Of a DNA stretch of 64,000 nucleotides, positions 1-10,940 are shown piece after piece. Position numbers and translations under genes: made by a program. The number at the start of each line of letters is the position of its first letter. The stretch's first letter is position 1. Origin of the DNA: Macrotis lagotis (taxonomy: Eukaryota; Chordata; Mammalia; Peramelemorphia; Peramelidae); NCBI RefSeq assembly GCF_037893015.1, contig NC_133658.1, positions 144,699,982 to 144,763,981 of the forward strand, given 5' to 3'. The notes under the pieces were generated by a model. It did no database searches. It was not told the origin of the DNA and saw nothing but the letters and a program-made list of their open reading frames with translations.

Positions 1-329
1 CAACACTATGTAATCTTGGTGCTAGAGTTACAAAGTTAAAATGAAAGTCATTGCCCTCAAGCCTCTTACACTCTATTAGAGGGATGCAACCTAAATGCAA
101 ATATGTAGATGTGAAGTATATTCAAAGATACAAGGTAATACAGAATAATATCAAGAGGGAAAGATAAAGCAATTTCATAACTGGAGCAAACAGAAAAAAA
201 CTCATGTAGGAGGTTTTATCTAAGCTGCCCATTGAAATAAAATAGGGGGGTTTTATGAGATTGAGATGAGGAGAGTTTATATTTCAGACATGAGGGATTA
301 TTTGAGCCAAGACAAGAAGGCAAAAGGAA

Positions 330-745
330 ATAAATGTTGTAATTATTTTTTTGCAAACTTCTTCTTTTACAACATGACTAATATGGAAACAAGCTTTATG
401 TGATCATACATATATAACCTATATCAAATTGCTTAACATCTTGGGGGGGGGAAGGAGGGCAGGGAGAGAGAGAGAGAGAAAATTTTGAAGACAAAATATT
501 ATTTTAAAAAATGAATGCAGGGCAGCTAGGTGGTACAGTGGATAGAGCACCGGCCCTGGAGTCAGGAAGACCTAAGTTCAAATTCGGCCTCAGACACTTA
601 ATAATTACCTGGCTGTGTGGCTTTGGGCAAGTCACTTAACCCCATTGCACTTAACCCCCATTTGAAAAACAAAAACAAAACAAACAAAAATAAATAAATG
701 CTAAAAATTGACTTTACATGCAATTGGAAAAAATAAAATACTATT
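330..745 (+). mobile_element. L1 3' end fragment
   Basis: An A-rich stretch with the marsupial L1 tail phrases seen again at 5.9-6.1 kb (ACAACATGACTA, TATATCAAATTGCTT, AATAAAATACTA). It is split by the SINE at 520-692, which is flanked by near-identical copies of AAATGAATGC / AAATAAATGC, a target duplication inside the L1. Confidence 0.6.
520..692 (+). mobile_element. Mar1/WSINE1-like tRNA-derived SINE
   Basis: Begins GGGCAGCTAGGTGG, contains GTGGATAGAGCACCGGCCC, CAGACACTTAATAATTACCT and GTCACTTAACCCC, and ends in an A-rich tail. This is the defining marsupial CORE-SINE layout, inserted in an L1 tail. Confidence 0.9.
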
Positions 746-904
746 TAAATTATAAATGGCAAATATTTAGAAAAATAAATGAAAATATTTTTAAAAAGTA
801 AAGAAATATTTATTGACTTGACATGGAATCTTGTATACAAAGATCAAATAAGGTCAGTTTGAAACAGAAAATATGCAAAGGGGAACAAAAGGAAATAAGA
901 CTGA

Positions 905-1445
905 AAAGGTAGGTGAGAGTCAAATTGATTGCACGGGGATTTAAATGCTAGATTGAAATTGTTTGTATTTTATCCAATGGGCAATTAGGAACTATTGAAG
1001 ATTTTTTTTAAAATAGGGAATACCATTTTATTTTGTTTTGTTGAAGGGATACTGGATTTAGGAATGACTGAAGGCAGAGGGACCAACTAGAAGACTAATT
1101 AATGTTACCGCAGGGCTGAAGTAGGATAGAGTCTATGGGAGTAGAAATATGGGGACAGTAGTGAGAGTTGTGGAGGGACGATTGACTAGTTTTAGAGTAT
1201 GTTTTGAATATAAGGGTTGATGAAGAGAAGAATCAGAAGGCTCCAAAGTTGTGAACCTTGGTAACTAGAAAGATAGCGGTACCATCATCAGAAACAGAGA
1301 AATTTGGAGAGAAGGATTTGTGAAAGAAAATGAGTTGCTTTGGCCATGCTGAGGTTGATATGCCTGTGAAACATTTAAGAGGAGATGTCTGATAGGCAGA
1401 TGAAGTAGGCAGTTGATGATATATGTGACTAGAATTCAGAAAGAA
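905..1445 (-). mobile_element. LINE-2 fragment
   Basis: Degenerate, but shares order and phrases with better copies at 20.2-22.0 and 53.5-54.1 kb (an 'about to x the number of ... first shift then weight-gain'-like protein-coding region is not readable; the shared words are nucleotide phrases such as CAATGGGCAATTAGGAAC and GATATGCCTGTGAAACAT). Reverse complement of L2 ORF2 3' half. Confidence 0.45.
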
Positions 1446-1951
1446 CTTAAGTTTTATATACCACTGAGAAGGAACAAGAAGATCCCATGGTAGCCTAAGA
1501 TCTTAAATGTTCAACTCTTCAGGTGAATTTTGGCAAAACCTTCAGAAGCTTTCTTGAAGAATTGATCCCCTTAGAGAACATTAGACCTCTGGTGTTACTT
1601 GCTTTATTCCTTAACACAATAGTGTGAATCCTTTCTTGGCTCAAAAGATTAAGTATGTCATCACCAGTTTGTAATGCAATGAGCATGTCCCATGATGTGG
1701 AAATAGTCCAATGGGAAGGGGAAAAAAAAACTTATAACTCAGTCTGCCTAACCCCATGCTATTTTTATTTTTTGCATTTGGTCTTAAATTCTGTGATGGA
1801 GTTAGGGAAGAAGAGTCAATATACAGCAACCCAAAAGATATATCCTTTGAACTTTTTATTTAAATTTTGAAAAAAAAATTATTGATTGATGTCTTTTGTT
1901 TTACACACCAATCATTCACTGCAGCTATCTATACCTCTGTACACACCACAC

Positions 1952-1979
<28 letters not shown>
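1952..1979. repeat. (CA)n microsatellite
   Basis: About 14 CA units, preceded by imperfect CACACCACACC. Confidence 0.95.
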
Positions 1980-1983
<4 letters not shown>

Positions 1984-3221
1984 CCTTTTTAATAACAACA
2001 ATTTAAAAATATTAAGCAGAAATGACCAACATGATAACATTCTGTACCTAAGAATATGACTCCTCTAAGAAGAGGAAAGTGTGTAATCCACCTAATCTCC
2101 AGAACCAAGATTGGTCATTGCAAAACTCATTATTTAGTGACTGCTTAGGGTTATTTGTATTTTTAATTGTTTTTAGAAATAGTGTATTTGAACAGTTCAG
2201 TTTCCTCACCTATAAAATGGGATTTTATATTAGTTTCTAAAGTTCCCTCTAGCTCTCAATCCTATGTTTTGTATGAACCATTCTCTCATCTCTGAATTCT
2301 AATCTATTATTGAAAACCATGTGAAGAGAAAGGGTCTCAAAAACAATAAAAAATTATAATTAATAAAAATTGAAGTAATGGAAGTATACTCCCAAGTTCC
2401 TGTATGATTTAAATTAATTTCCTATTATCACTCAACTCTCTTTTATTTTTTTCCTATTACCTTTAGAAAAGAATCTAGGGGACAAAAAGTTATTTTGTTG
2501 ATGTGAATAAACCAGTTGGACTGTCACCAAGGGATAATGAGAAATTGTTCAATGTCTTACATTGCAAGCAGTTTCAAGAGATTTGAGCCCAAGTTTTGGA
2601 GACTTCATTCTTCAACTCTGCAACTTCCCCCACCCCCACTACTATTCAAGATTGTTTAATGATTCCCAAGATTATACAGCTGACACTGATTACTAAGGTG
2701 ACTGTAAATTTCCCAATCTCCTGAAATCAGTCATAATAATACGGAACAGTTCCAAACTAGGAAATGGAATAAACTATCCAGCTCTGTTCTCCTAAGACTG
2801 GTCCAGAACTAGACATCTTCATGCACTGAAGATAGTTGAGCTGTAGAAAAACATAATGGCACAATTGATGGAGAGGTGGCCTTAAAGTCGAGAAGACCTG
2901 GGTTCATGTCCACTTATGACACATACTGGTAATGTGTCTGGGAAGTCACCTAACTTCTCAATATGCCTAGACAATTTCCTAAGACTATAATTTATGGAAT
3001 AGTTTTTCCATCTGAAGTGGAAGAAGGAGTTTCCTCCTCCGGAATTCCCTACACATTAATGAAATCATAGGTCTAGTCCAAAAAAAAAGAAAATTAAGAA
3101 TGGCTACAGATAAATTGCCATTCCCTTAGATGAATATTCCCCTGGCTATCAGATGTCCTTAAAAGTTTCCTCTGGTTTCATCATCCAGAGAAGAATAATT
3201 TGTAAGTTTTCCTTATTCTTA

Positions 3222-3455
<234 letters not shown>

Positions 3456-3774
3456 TCAGACCTTGCAAAGGACTACAAGAGTTCTTGGGAACTCATTTAA
3501 GTTCCCAATTTTTGTATTCTGAGCTCTAGCAAAATAGTTTCAATATGCTTACAAAATGATGAAAACGTCTACAGGAAATGTTATTCATCTAGCAAACAAT
3601 GCTTTCTCTTCTCTCTCTTCTCATTTCCTATATCTTCTCTCCCTTCCTCTCTACTCTTTCTTCTCTTCTCTTCTTTTCTCCTTTCCTCTCCTCTCCAAAT
3701 TCTACCTATCTTTCATGACCCAATTTGAATACCACCACTTCTGTAAACTGCATCAGGTCACAGCAATCTCTTCC

Positions 3775-3960
3775 CTGCCCTCAAGGAACTTATATCCTAC
3801 TGGAAGAGAGAAGAGATAAACTGTGATTGCAAATAAGAAAATATGGCATATACAAAATAATACAAAGTAATTGGGAGGCACTAAGAACTGGAGTAAATTA
3901 GGAAAGCTCTCTCAAATGAGGTGGTACTTGAGCCAAGGCTTGAGGGGAACTAGGAAACTG
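3775..3960 (-). mobile_element. LINE-2 3' fragment
   Basis: Plus strand CCCTCAAGGAACTTAT is the complement of the L2 3' phrase AAGTTCCTTGAGGGCA; the following GAGGTGGTACTTGAGCCAAG also matches reversed L2 copies elsewhere in the window. Confidence 0.5.
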
Positions 3961-3964
3961 AACG

Positions 3965-4271
3965 AGAATGGCTCCAGCCTACCTTTCCATGCTTCTTTGT
4001 ACCCTATTCTCCTTCATGGACACTGCCTTCTAGACAAACTGGTACGCTTGCTATTCCCTAATACTCATCTCCTACCTCCACTCTCCTCTCTCTATCTCAT
4101 AGAATTCCTAGCTTTCATTAGAGATCACCTAATCTCCTCAGTTATCAGTAGTGTATTTTCACCAGAAATGACTTGCATTGCATTCTGTTTTTGTTTTTAT
4201 TTCTCTCTCTGTCTCAGACTGCTTGATTGTCCATCTCTGTCTCTCTCTGTTTCTGTTTCTCTCTCTCTCTC

Positions 4272-4330
<59 letters not shown>

Positions 4331-4490
4331 GTATGTATGTATTTAATTTTCTATGTACATTGTTTCTCCCAATAGAGCACAAGTTCCTTGAGGGCAGGGA
4401 CCATTTCATTTCTGTTTTTGTGTCCCCAGTACATATGATTGGTCCTATCATATAGTTAGGTCTTATGTTAGGTCTTAGGTTCTTGAAAGA
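3965..4490 (+). mobile_element. LINE-2 3' fragment interrupted by a microsatellite
   Basis: Opposite orientation to its neighbour. Reads CTACCTTTCC near the start and CACAAGTTCCTTGAGGGCAG near the 3' end, the classic L2 terminal phrase. A compound microsatellite (4,258-4,341) lies between. Confidence 0.5.
4258..4341. repeat. Compound (TC)n(TA)n(CA)n(GTAT)n microsatellite
   Basis: Four successive dinucleotide or tetranucleotide blocks; the (CA)n block of about 20 units is the longest. Confidence 0.95.
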
Positions 4491-4944
4491 ATGAGTAAAG
4501 ACCATTCTGGACATGAGAGACAGCTTTTAAGATTTGTAGAGGCAGAAGATGGAATTTTCTGTTGGGAAACTCACAAATAAGTCAATCTGACTGAACCACA
4601 GAACAACAAAGAACAATCTGGAAAGGTTACGGTATTTTTCTTCTTTGTTCTGCTTTTACCCACCTACTCTTGCTGAATTAGATCTGTACAAGCTGAAGAA
4701 GATGATAAAAACTGAGAGATTTTTGAGAAGAATGGGAACGAAGGGTTCAGAGATAGAGTATTTATGGGGGGGGAGTTAAAGCCATTTGAAACCTTTCCTG
4801 AGACTGTCATAAGGAGATTACTGACACCTCCTACCCACCCTACTCAATGTACAGTGGAAACCTTTGTTTATTCCCATTAATTGTCAGGTTAAGAAATAAA
4901 GATCCCATAAAAGTCTCATTTCTCAAAATTTCTCAAATTTGTAT

Positions 4945-6130
4945 AAATAAGAGTCATTACCTAATTGATAAAATAACCAAAAGATAAGAAGTTTTCTGCT
5001 AATCAAATCAATCCATAGTTATATGAAAAAATGCTCCAATTCACTACTGATTGGAGAAATGAAAATTAGAACAATTCTAAGGTACTACCTCATACCTATT
5101 AGGTTGGCTAACAAGACAGAAAAGGAAAATGACAAATGTTGGAGGGGGATATAGGGGAAATGAGCCATTAATATACTGTTGGTTTTTTTAGGGGTTTTTT
5201 TTTTAGGTTTTTGCAAGGCAAATGGGGTTAAGTGGCTTACCCAAGGCCATACAGCTAGGTAATTATTAAGTGTCTGAGACAAGATTTGAACTCAGGTACT
5301 CCTGACTCTGGGGCTGGTGCTCGGCATTGCCCCCTAGCCATCCCATTAATGTACTGTTGATGAAGTTGTGAACTGATTCAACCATTCTTTAGAGCAATTT
5401 GGAATTATTCCCTAGGGGGTTAAACAACCATGCATAACCTTTGACCTAACAATGACACTACTAGGTCTATATCTCAAAAGAGATAAAAAACAAAAAGGGA
5501 AAGGACTCCATTGTCCAAAATATTTATAACAGATTTTTTCTGGTGGCAAAGAATTAAAAATTGAAGAGTTGCCCATCAATTGGGGAATGGTTGAACAAAT
5601 TATGATATGTGATTATGATAGAATATTATTCTGCTATAAGAAATAATGTACAAGATGCTCTCAGAAAAACTTGGAAGGACTTACACATAATGATACAAAG
5701 TGAAACATACTGTTTACAAAGTAACAGCAATAGTGTAAGCTCTGTTGTGAATAATAGCTATTCTCAACAATACAATGATCTAGGGCAACTCAAAAGGATT
5801 TATGATGAAAAATGCTATCCATTCCCAGAGAAAGATCTGATGGAGACTGATACAGATTGAAACATATTTTTTAAAATTTTTCTTTATTTTTTCTTGAGGG
5901 TTTTTTTTTTGGGGGGGGAAGGTATTTTTCTTCCACAACATGACTATTATGGAAATTTGCCTGATTACATGATTTACCTATATCAAATTCCTTGCCTTCT
6001 CGATGAGGAAATGGTGGAGGGAGGAAGAGAGATAATTTAGAATTTAAACTACTAAAAATTCATCTTAAAAATTGTTTTTACAAGTAACTAGGGAAAAATA
6101 AAATACTAAATTAAAAAAAAAGAAATAGGA
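4945..6130 (+). mobile_element. L1 3' region (3' UTR) with nested SINE
   Basis: Long marsupial-type L1 tail: GAAATGAAAATTAGAACAAT, CCCATCAATTGGGGAATGG, GATTATGATAGAATATTATT, AACAGCAATAGTG, ending in A-rich sequence. The SINE at 5,184-5,345 splits it with target duplications of about 17 bp (CCATTAATATACTGTTG and CCATTAATGTACTGTTG). It sits in the intron between kringle 2b and the His exon of PLAT, antisense to PLAT. Confidence 0.75.
5184..5345 (-). mobile_element. Mar1/WSINE1-like SINE in L1
   Basis: Reverse orientation: poly-T, GGTTTTTGCAAGGCAAATGG, GGTTAAGTGGCTTACCCAAG, then CTAGCCATCC. Flanked by 17-bp target duplications differing at one base. Confidence 0.9.
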
Positions 6131-6286
6131 AAAAAAAGGAACAAATATGACAGAATGATTTTGAACTTCTCCAAGTTCCTGACCCACCAGAGGAGTGGCT
6201 GCTACAATCACAAACCAACTAGAAAGGAAGAGAAAGAGAGAGCTAGAGGAAGTAACAAAAGAAAATGCCAAAAAGATGCCTCTTAC

Positions 6287-6372
6287 AGCATTTGGGCACA
6301 TCGCAGTATTTCCATGTCAGTTGGCCACCCTCCAGAACATGGCACCAGGGTTTGGCGTCATTGTCAGGATTC
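6287..6372 (-). CDS. PLAT: PLAT kringle 2, second half
   Basis: An 86-bp exon (same as human by my count) encoding NPDNDAKPWCHVLE and LTWKYCDVPKC. The lysine-binding features of kringle 2 are kept: D-N-D, PWC Trp and the LTW Trp. In the family this kringle gives fibrin/lysine affinity and fibrin stimulation of activity. The acceptor is GCTTACAG; the donor is GTAAGAGG. The last base pairs with exon 3,223-3,421 in phase 1. Confidence 0.95.
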
Positions 6373-6512
6373 CTGTAAGCAAGAAGTTAGATTATTTTAC
6401 CTACCCAGATTTTCTCAATTAGTAAATCACAGGATTTATAAAATTTCAGTTTTAAAAAGGACCTTGTGACTTTTATATGCTGTCAAACTCAAATAGAAAT
6501 GGATCCCTGTGA

Positions 6513-6745
6513 ATCCAGTGGATAGAGCACTGGAGATGGATTCAGGAAGATCTGAGTTCATGTCCTACCTCAGATGCTTACTAACTCAGAGATCCTAAGA
6601 TAGGCTCTTAACTTTGCTCTGCCTCAGTATCCCCATCTGTAAAATGAGGATAATAGCAGCACCTACCTCCCAGGGCTATTGGGAGGATAAAATGAGTAAA
6701 TATTTGTATAAGTTCTTTGCAAGATTTAAATAGCTATTATTCTTG
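6513..6745 (+). mobile_element. CORE-SINE / MIR-type element
   Basis: GTGGATAGAGCACTGGA, GATCTGAGTTCATGTCCTA, then CCCATCTGTAAAATGAGGAT and ACCTCCCAGGGCTATTGGGA, ending in a low-complexity tail. Longer than the Mar1-type copies because it includes the MIR-like 3' half. Confidence 0.75.
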
Positions 6746-6931
6746 GAAAGGATTTAGGGGGGAAAAGGAATCTGGGTAAAATACATCATAGGCCAATTCA
6801 GTAGCTGGGTATCAAGACCCCGGGCTCTACATCAATTCTTTCAATATCTATGTGAATTCAAGATAAGTCCTTGACCTTTCTGTGCCTGAGGTTTTTCCCT
6901 GGTCAGTTAAATGAGAGTAGAAATCTATTAG

Positions 6932-7095
6932 TGGGGCTGTTATATGATATAATGTATAGAACACTAGCCCTAGACTCAGGAGGAACTGAGTTCAAATATG
7001 ACCTCAGACACTTGATACTTACTACTTGTGTGACTTGAAGCAAGTCACTTAACCCCATTGACTCGGAATCACCACCACCCCACCCCCAAAAAGAA
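6932..7095 (+). mobile_element. Mar1-like SINE (diverged)
   Basis: CTAGCCCTAGACTCAGGAGG, CAGACACTTGATACTTACTA, AAGTCACTTAACCCCATTGA. Diverged head. Located 170 bp downstream (in transcript sense) of PLAT kringle-2a. Confidence 0.8.
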
Positions 7096-7258
7096 ATCTA
7101 TTTCCACAGGAAATTTGTGAGGATATATAAGCTATATGAAAATTCTTGAAAGTCTGACAGACAAGACCACAAAAAAATCTATTAATATTTAACTTGAAAC
7201 ATCAACTATTGCCCCTATTCTCTCTCCTGCCATAAAAGTCATACAAATACAAACCTAC

Positions 7259-7436
7259 CGGCAAAAATTATGATTGCCCAGACCCAAGTTATGTGCATTC
7301 TTCCTCCATGCTGTGAAAATTCTTTTGTCTTTCACATGTAAGGAACTCCACCTGAGGCAGGATGTGCCCAATTCAGTTTTGCTCCAAGTACCCCGGTAGT
7401 AGAAGCCCTTTCCAGAATAGCAGTCTTCAAAGGTAT
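7259..7436 (-). CDS. PLAT: PLAT kringle 2, first half
   Basis: A 178-bp exon, six bases longer than the human exon by my count (two extra codons, one before the first Cys and one inside). It encodes DCYSGKGFYYRGTWS, GTSCLRWSS and LGLGNHNFCR. The human N-G-S sequon at Asn184 (GNGSAYRG) is replaced by GKGFYYRG, so this glycosylation site is missing. The acceptor AG (7,437-7,438) is preceded by an uninterrupted 238-nt pyrimidine tract on the transcribed-RNA sense strand, an expanded (CTT)n-type repeat. The donor is GTAGG. Confidence 0.92.
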
Positions 7437-7438
7437 CT

Positions 7439-7526
7439 AGAAAGAAGAAGAAAAAGGAGGAAGGAGGAGGAGAAGAGAAGGAAGAAGAAGAAGAAGAAGA
7501 AGAAGAAGAAGAAGAAGAAGAAGAAA

Positions 7527-7558
<32 letters not shown>

Positions 7559-7676
7559 AGAAAGGGAGGAAGAAGAAAGAAGGAGGAGGAGGAAGGAAGG
7601 AGGAAAAGGAAGAAGAAGAAAGGAGGAGGAGGAGAAAAGGAAGAAAGAAAAGAAGGAAGGAGGAGGGGGAAGAAGG
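7439..7676. repeat. 238-bp pure purine (+) / pyrimidine (-) tract, (GAA)n-rich
   Basis: Not one C or T occurs on the plus strand in these 238 bases; the core is about 12 GAA units followed by GAAA units and GGA-rich sequence. On the minus (PLAT sense) strand it is the polypyrimidine tract directly abutting the kringle-2a acceptor AG at 7,438-7,437. Confidence 0.97.
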
Positions 7677-8042
7677 TGAAGCAAAAAAATAATTAAAAAT
7701 CAAATTAATAGTAAGTCCTTTTGGTAAGGTTTGGAACTTGGTAAGGCGAGATAAGAGGCCCAAATTTTCCTTTTCAGGAGGATATGAAACTTTATCCTTT
7801 CATTTTTGTTCTCTCAAGTCCCAGGAGAAACTACTTCCTTTTCTCTCTAATTGAAATAAATGGCATTATCATTTTGGTGCTAGAAGGAACCTTATCAATC
7901 ACATTTTCAAACCTCTCCACTTTGTAACTTGGGAGACTGATTTAGAGGGCAGGCAAAGCCAAGACTCAGTTTATGAGGCATTAGTGATACTTAAAAGTGA
8001 GGAGTGTTAAGATAAAATGTAATGATTTGTTTCTCCTTGAGT

Positions 8043-8130
8043 TTCCTCCTCCTCCTCCTCCTCCTCCTCCTCCTCCTCCTCTTCCTCCTTCCTCCCTTTC
8101 TTCTTCTTCTTCTTCTTCTTCTTCTTCTTT
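8043..8130. repeat. (TCC)n(TTC)n microsatellite
   Basis: About 13 TCC units, a mixed stretch, then about 10 TTC units. Purine on the PLAT sense strand. It gives rise to spurious poly-Pro/Ser/Leu reading frames. Confidence 0.95.
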
Positions 8131-8419
8131 TGAGTTCCTACTGTTATATACACTACTTGATTCTAGAAAAGTTTTGTAGTGATAAAATGTGCTTCTGTTT
8201 ACCTAAACTTGCTTCTCTTTCTGACTTTGCTATTTCTTCATCATTATCTTAGTCATCTAGGCCTAAAGTCTTATGTAAAAATTCTTTCCTCTTCTTTACC
8301 CTCCCTCATCCCAATCAATTCTCCCTCAACATTATCTTTTATAATACTTTTTCCCTTTCTCTCCACTCACATCATTTCTACATTAATACAAGCACTCCTC
8401 TTTTGCCTGGAAGATTTTA

Positions 8420-8656
8420 TTGTTTGTTGTTCAGTTGTTTCAGTCATATTTGACTCTGACCCCATTTGTGTGGACAAGATACTGGAGTGGTTTGCCATTT
8501 CCTTCTCCAGTTCATTTTATACATAAGGAAACTGAAGCAAATGGGGTAAGTGATTTGCCCAGTTTTAAGTTTCTGAAACTGGTTTTGAATTCAGGAAGAT
8601 GAGTCTTCTTGACTTCAGGTCTGTACTCTAACCACTGCACCATTTAGCCATCTAGA
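8420..8656 (-). mobile_element. Marsupial MAR-type SINE (long form)
   Basis: TTGTTGTTCAGTTGTTTCAG, CTGGAGTGGTTTGCCATTTC, AAGGAAACTGAAGCAAATGG, and a reversed tRNA-like head ending ACCACTGCACCATTTAG. Confidence 0.8.
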
Positions 8657-8789
8657 TACTTGTATCAGCTTCCTAAATAACCTAATAAGTTTCTGCTTAA
8701 AAAACTTCAATGGTTGTCATCACCCAATACATACCAAATACAAATTCTTTAATCTGGGATTCAAGGCCCTCCAAAGACTGGACTCAGTC

Positions 8790-8956
8790 TTTGTTTGTTT
8801 GTTTGTTTGTTTGTGTGTTTGTTTGCAAGGCAAATGGGGTTAAGTGGCTTGCCCAAGGTCACACAACTAGGTAATTATTAAGTATCTGAGGCTGGATTTG
8901 AACTGAAGTCCTCCTGAATCCAGGCCTGAATCCACTGCACCATTAAGCTACCCCCA
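8790..8956 (-). mobile_element. Mar1/WSINE1-like SINE with (GTTT)n tail
   Basis: Reverse orientation; its 3' tail is (GTTT)n on the plus strand (AAAC units in the SINE sense), then GCAAGGCAAATGGGGTTAAG and a diverged head. Confidence 0.85.
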
Positions 8957-9794
8957 GACTCAGTTTTATTTCAAACTACTTTCCTTCACACAACCATCAT
9001 TCTGCCATTCACTGCTCTCCATTCTCCTGATTTCTTCCTCTCTTTGTGCTTATACATATACTCTCCTTATGTTGTGAATAATATAGAGTTCATTGCTGAC
9101 TACTGAAATTCTTCTCTTCCTCTAAGGCCCAACATAGAAGTCATCAATTATATGAAGTTTTCCCTAGAAGTGATTCCTTAAAAAAAGCAAACCAAACCCC
9201 ACCCTTTTACATACTTACCACCATTTCCCATACTACTTCCAGAGTCATGATTCACCCATACAATGCAGCAATACATGATTCACCCTTATTATTCAATGCA
9301 GATGGCAATCTTTTCCACCTACCTTAATAAAAGATCTCCTTAATTCTCTATGGTTAAAAAATGTTTTTCTAAATCAGCACTTATAAAATACCTTATGGTA
9401 AAAAAGCATCTCTGAACTTAATTAGGTTGATCCTTGAACAACAGATATAGTCTATTACTGGCTCATACTCATGGTTCAACTGGACCTGCCAGAATTCATC
9501 CTCTGTTAACCTAGACTTTGAGAACCCAGGGTTCCCTGTTACAGAGAAGGCCTTAGTAGAAGATGAGATCAGATGTTTGTGCTAATGCTAAAAAATGTTT
9601 GCTGAATAGGTACAAATTATGTAGAAAGCCTGTTCTTTCCCTTTTCCACTGAAACAAATCAGAAAGCATCCTGTTCCCCTTTTTATTCTTCTCGGAAGCA
9701 ATGGTTGTCAGCCTGTCCTCCCAAATGCTTTACTGCACAACCTGATGCTTTCTCTTATCTACATAAAGACCAATGGGAATATTCAGTCACTTAC

Positions 9795-9886
9795 TCTTTG
9801 AGCAGGATGATATACTACAGTACTCCCAGATATAATATCCATTCTTGAAGATGTAACACCAGGGCTTGGTATCTTTGTCTGGGTTC
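9795..9886 (-). CDS. PLAT: PLAT kringle 1, second half
   Basis: A 92-bp exon (same as human by my count) encoding NPDKDTKPWCYIFK and YYIWEYCSISSC. It completes kringle 1. The anionic pair D-K-D and the PWC Trp of a kringle lysine-binding pocket are present. Unlike human PLAT, which has Ser three residues before the penultimate Cys (SSEFC), this protein has Trp (IWEYC), as in lysine-binding kringles. The acceptor is CATTTAG and the donor GTAAGTG, leaving phase 1. Confidence 0.94.
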
Positions 9887-10004
9887 CTAAATGGCAGAGG
9901 GTAGAGGGAGGATTAGAAATTATCTCCAACATTACAAAGGTTTTGCCTTCTGTGAGGATCCTTCCCTGAGAAAACTCCCCAGAGTCAAAATAAATCTCCC
10001 TTAC

Positions 10005-10179
10005 CTACAGTAGTTATGGTTCCCAAGTCCTAGCTTGAGGGCATCCGACCTGTGTCCATTGTACTGTTTGGAACGCAATTCACTCTTGTTCCAGTTTACA
10101 CACTCAGCCCCACTTTCACTGGTACTCCATGTCCCCCTGTAGGTGAGGCCCAAGTCTTCATAGCATATTTCATCAGTAT
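10005..10179 (-). CDS. PLAT: PLAT kringle 1, first half
   Basis: A 175-bp exon encoding CYEDLGLTYRGTWS, ESGAECVNWN and LGLGNHNYCR: the first part of kringle 1. The sequon N-K-S in NWNKSEL corresponds to human Asn117 (NSS), so this N-glycosylation site is preserved. The acceptor is TAATCAG and the donor GTAAGG. An SINE lies 60 bp upstream in the preceding intron (10,239-10,391) without disturbing the acceptor. The exon structure (a kringle split across two exons at the NHNYC-R-NP junction) is that of PLAT. Confidence 0.95.
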
Positions 10180-10238
10180 CTGATTATAAAGAGTAATAGA
10201 ATAAAATAATGCATAAAATAATCTGATTTTTGTAATCA

Positions 10239-10391
10239 TTTTTTTTAGGTTTTTGCAAGGCAAATGGGGTTAAGTAGCTTGCCCAAGGCCACACAGCTAG
10301 GTAATTAATAAGTGTCTGAGACCGGATTTGAACCCAGGTACTACAGACTCCAAGGCCAGTGCTTTATCTACTACACCAACTAGCCGCCCCC
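10239..10391 (-). mobile_element. Mar1/WSINE1-like SINE, PLAT intron
   Basis: GGTTTTTGCAAGGCAAATGG through ACACCAACTAGCCGCCCCC. Flanked by TTTTGTAATCATTTT on both sides, a 15-bp target duplication. Insertion is 60 bp from the kringle-1a acceptor. Confidence 0.92.
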
Positions 10392-10940
10392 TTTTGTAAT
10401 CATTTTAAAAGCATTTTGCTGCATATCTTTTTAAGTGGGAAAAAATCCTTGATTATATTTCTATTTTTTTCCCTCCTTCCATTCCCTCTTCACTCCCCAG
10501 AACAGTACATATTTGATTACATTTTCAACTGGAAAGAACCTTGGAGATCATTGAGTTTAGCAGCCTCATTCTACAGATTAGGAAATGAAATACCTGAGGG
10601 AATTTAAATGGCATGTCCAAGTTCATTAAAATATTAAGCACATAAATCAGCAGTTGAACCCAGGTCTTCCAGTTTCAAATCAATGCTTTTCTATCTCCCA
10701 ACCCAACTACTTGAATACATAAGAATAATGGTCAAAGAAAACAGAAACCTAGAGAGTTTAAATGGTTAATGGCAGAGATGTGAGTGAACTTCCAGGCACC
10801 ATAGACCAAACTTCTGTCTGGGGGAGAAAGGAACTGACAGATCTGGCCCTAAAGAAAAAGTCCTCAAAAGGAATAAGGGACAAATCCCAAGCTGTGACCC
10901 CCAAGGGAAAGTAAACTAGTCATAGTTATTATCCCCAAGG

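Larger units (their letters stand above)
8180..9345 (+). mobile_element. LINE-2 fragment with two nested SINEs
   Basis: Plus-strand L2-like phrases: GGGATTCAAGGCCCTCCAAA, TCTGCCATTCACTGCTCTCC, CTAAGGCCCAACATAGAAGT, corresponding to the L2 ORF2 3' end ('fixation of ... residues' not translated, frame broken). Interrupted at 8,420-8,656 and 8,790-8,956 by SINEs. Confidence 0.5.

Noticed and set aside
1-3200. Next PLAT protease exon (after the His exon)
   Set aside because: Searched the minus strand for the following segment and its splice sites; nothing similar found, so it is taken to lie beyond the left edge.
5609-5860. 83-codon plus-strand frame starting MIMIEYYSAIRNN
   Set aside because: It is the L1 3' region (the phrase recurs in other L1 tails of the window).
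7362-7763. Open frames rich in Lys/Glu/Arg or Ser/Leu/Phe
   Set aside because: Direct translation of the (GAA)n tract, partly overlapping the real PLAT exon in other frames.
8022-8252. Poly-Leu/Pro/Ser open frames
   Set aside because: Translation of the (TCC)n(TTC)n microsatellite.
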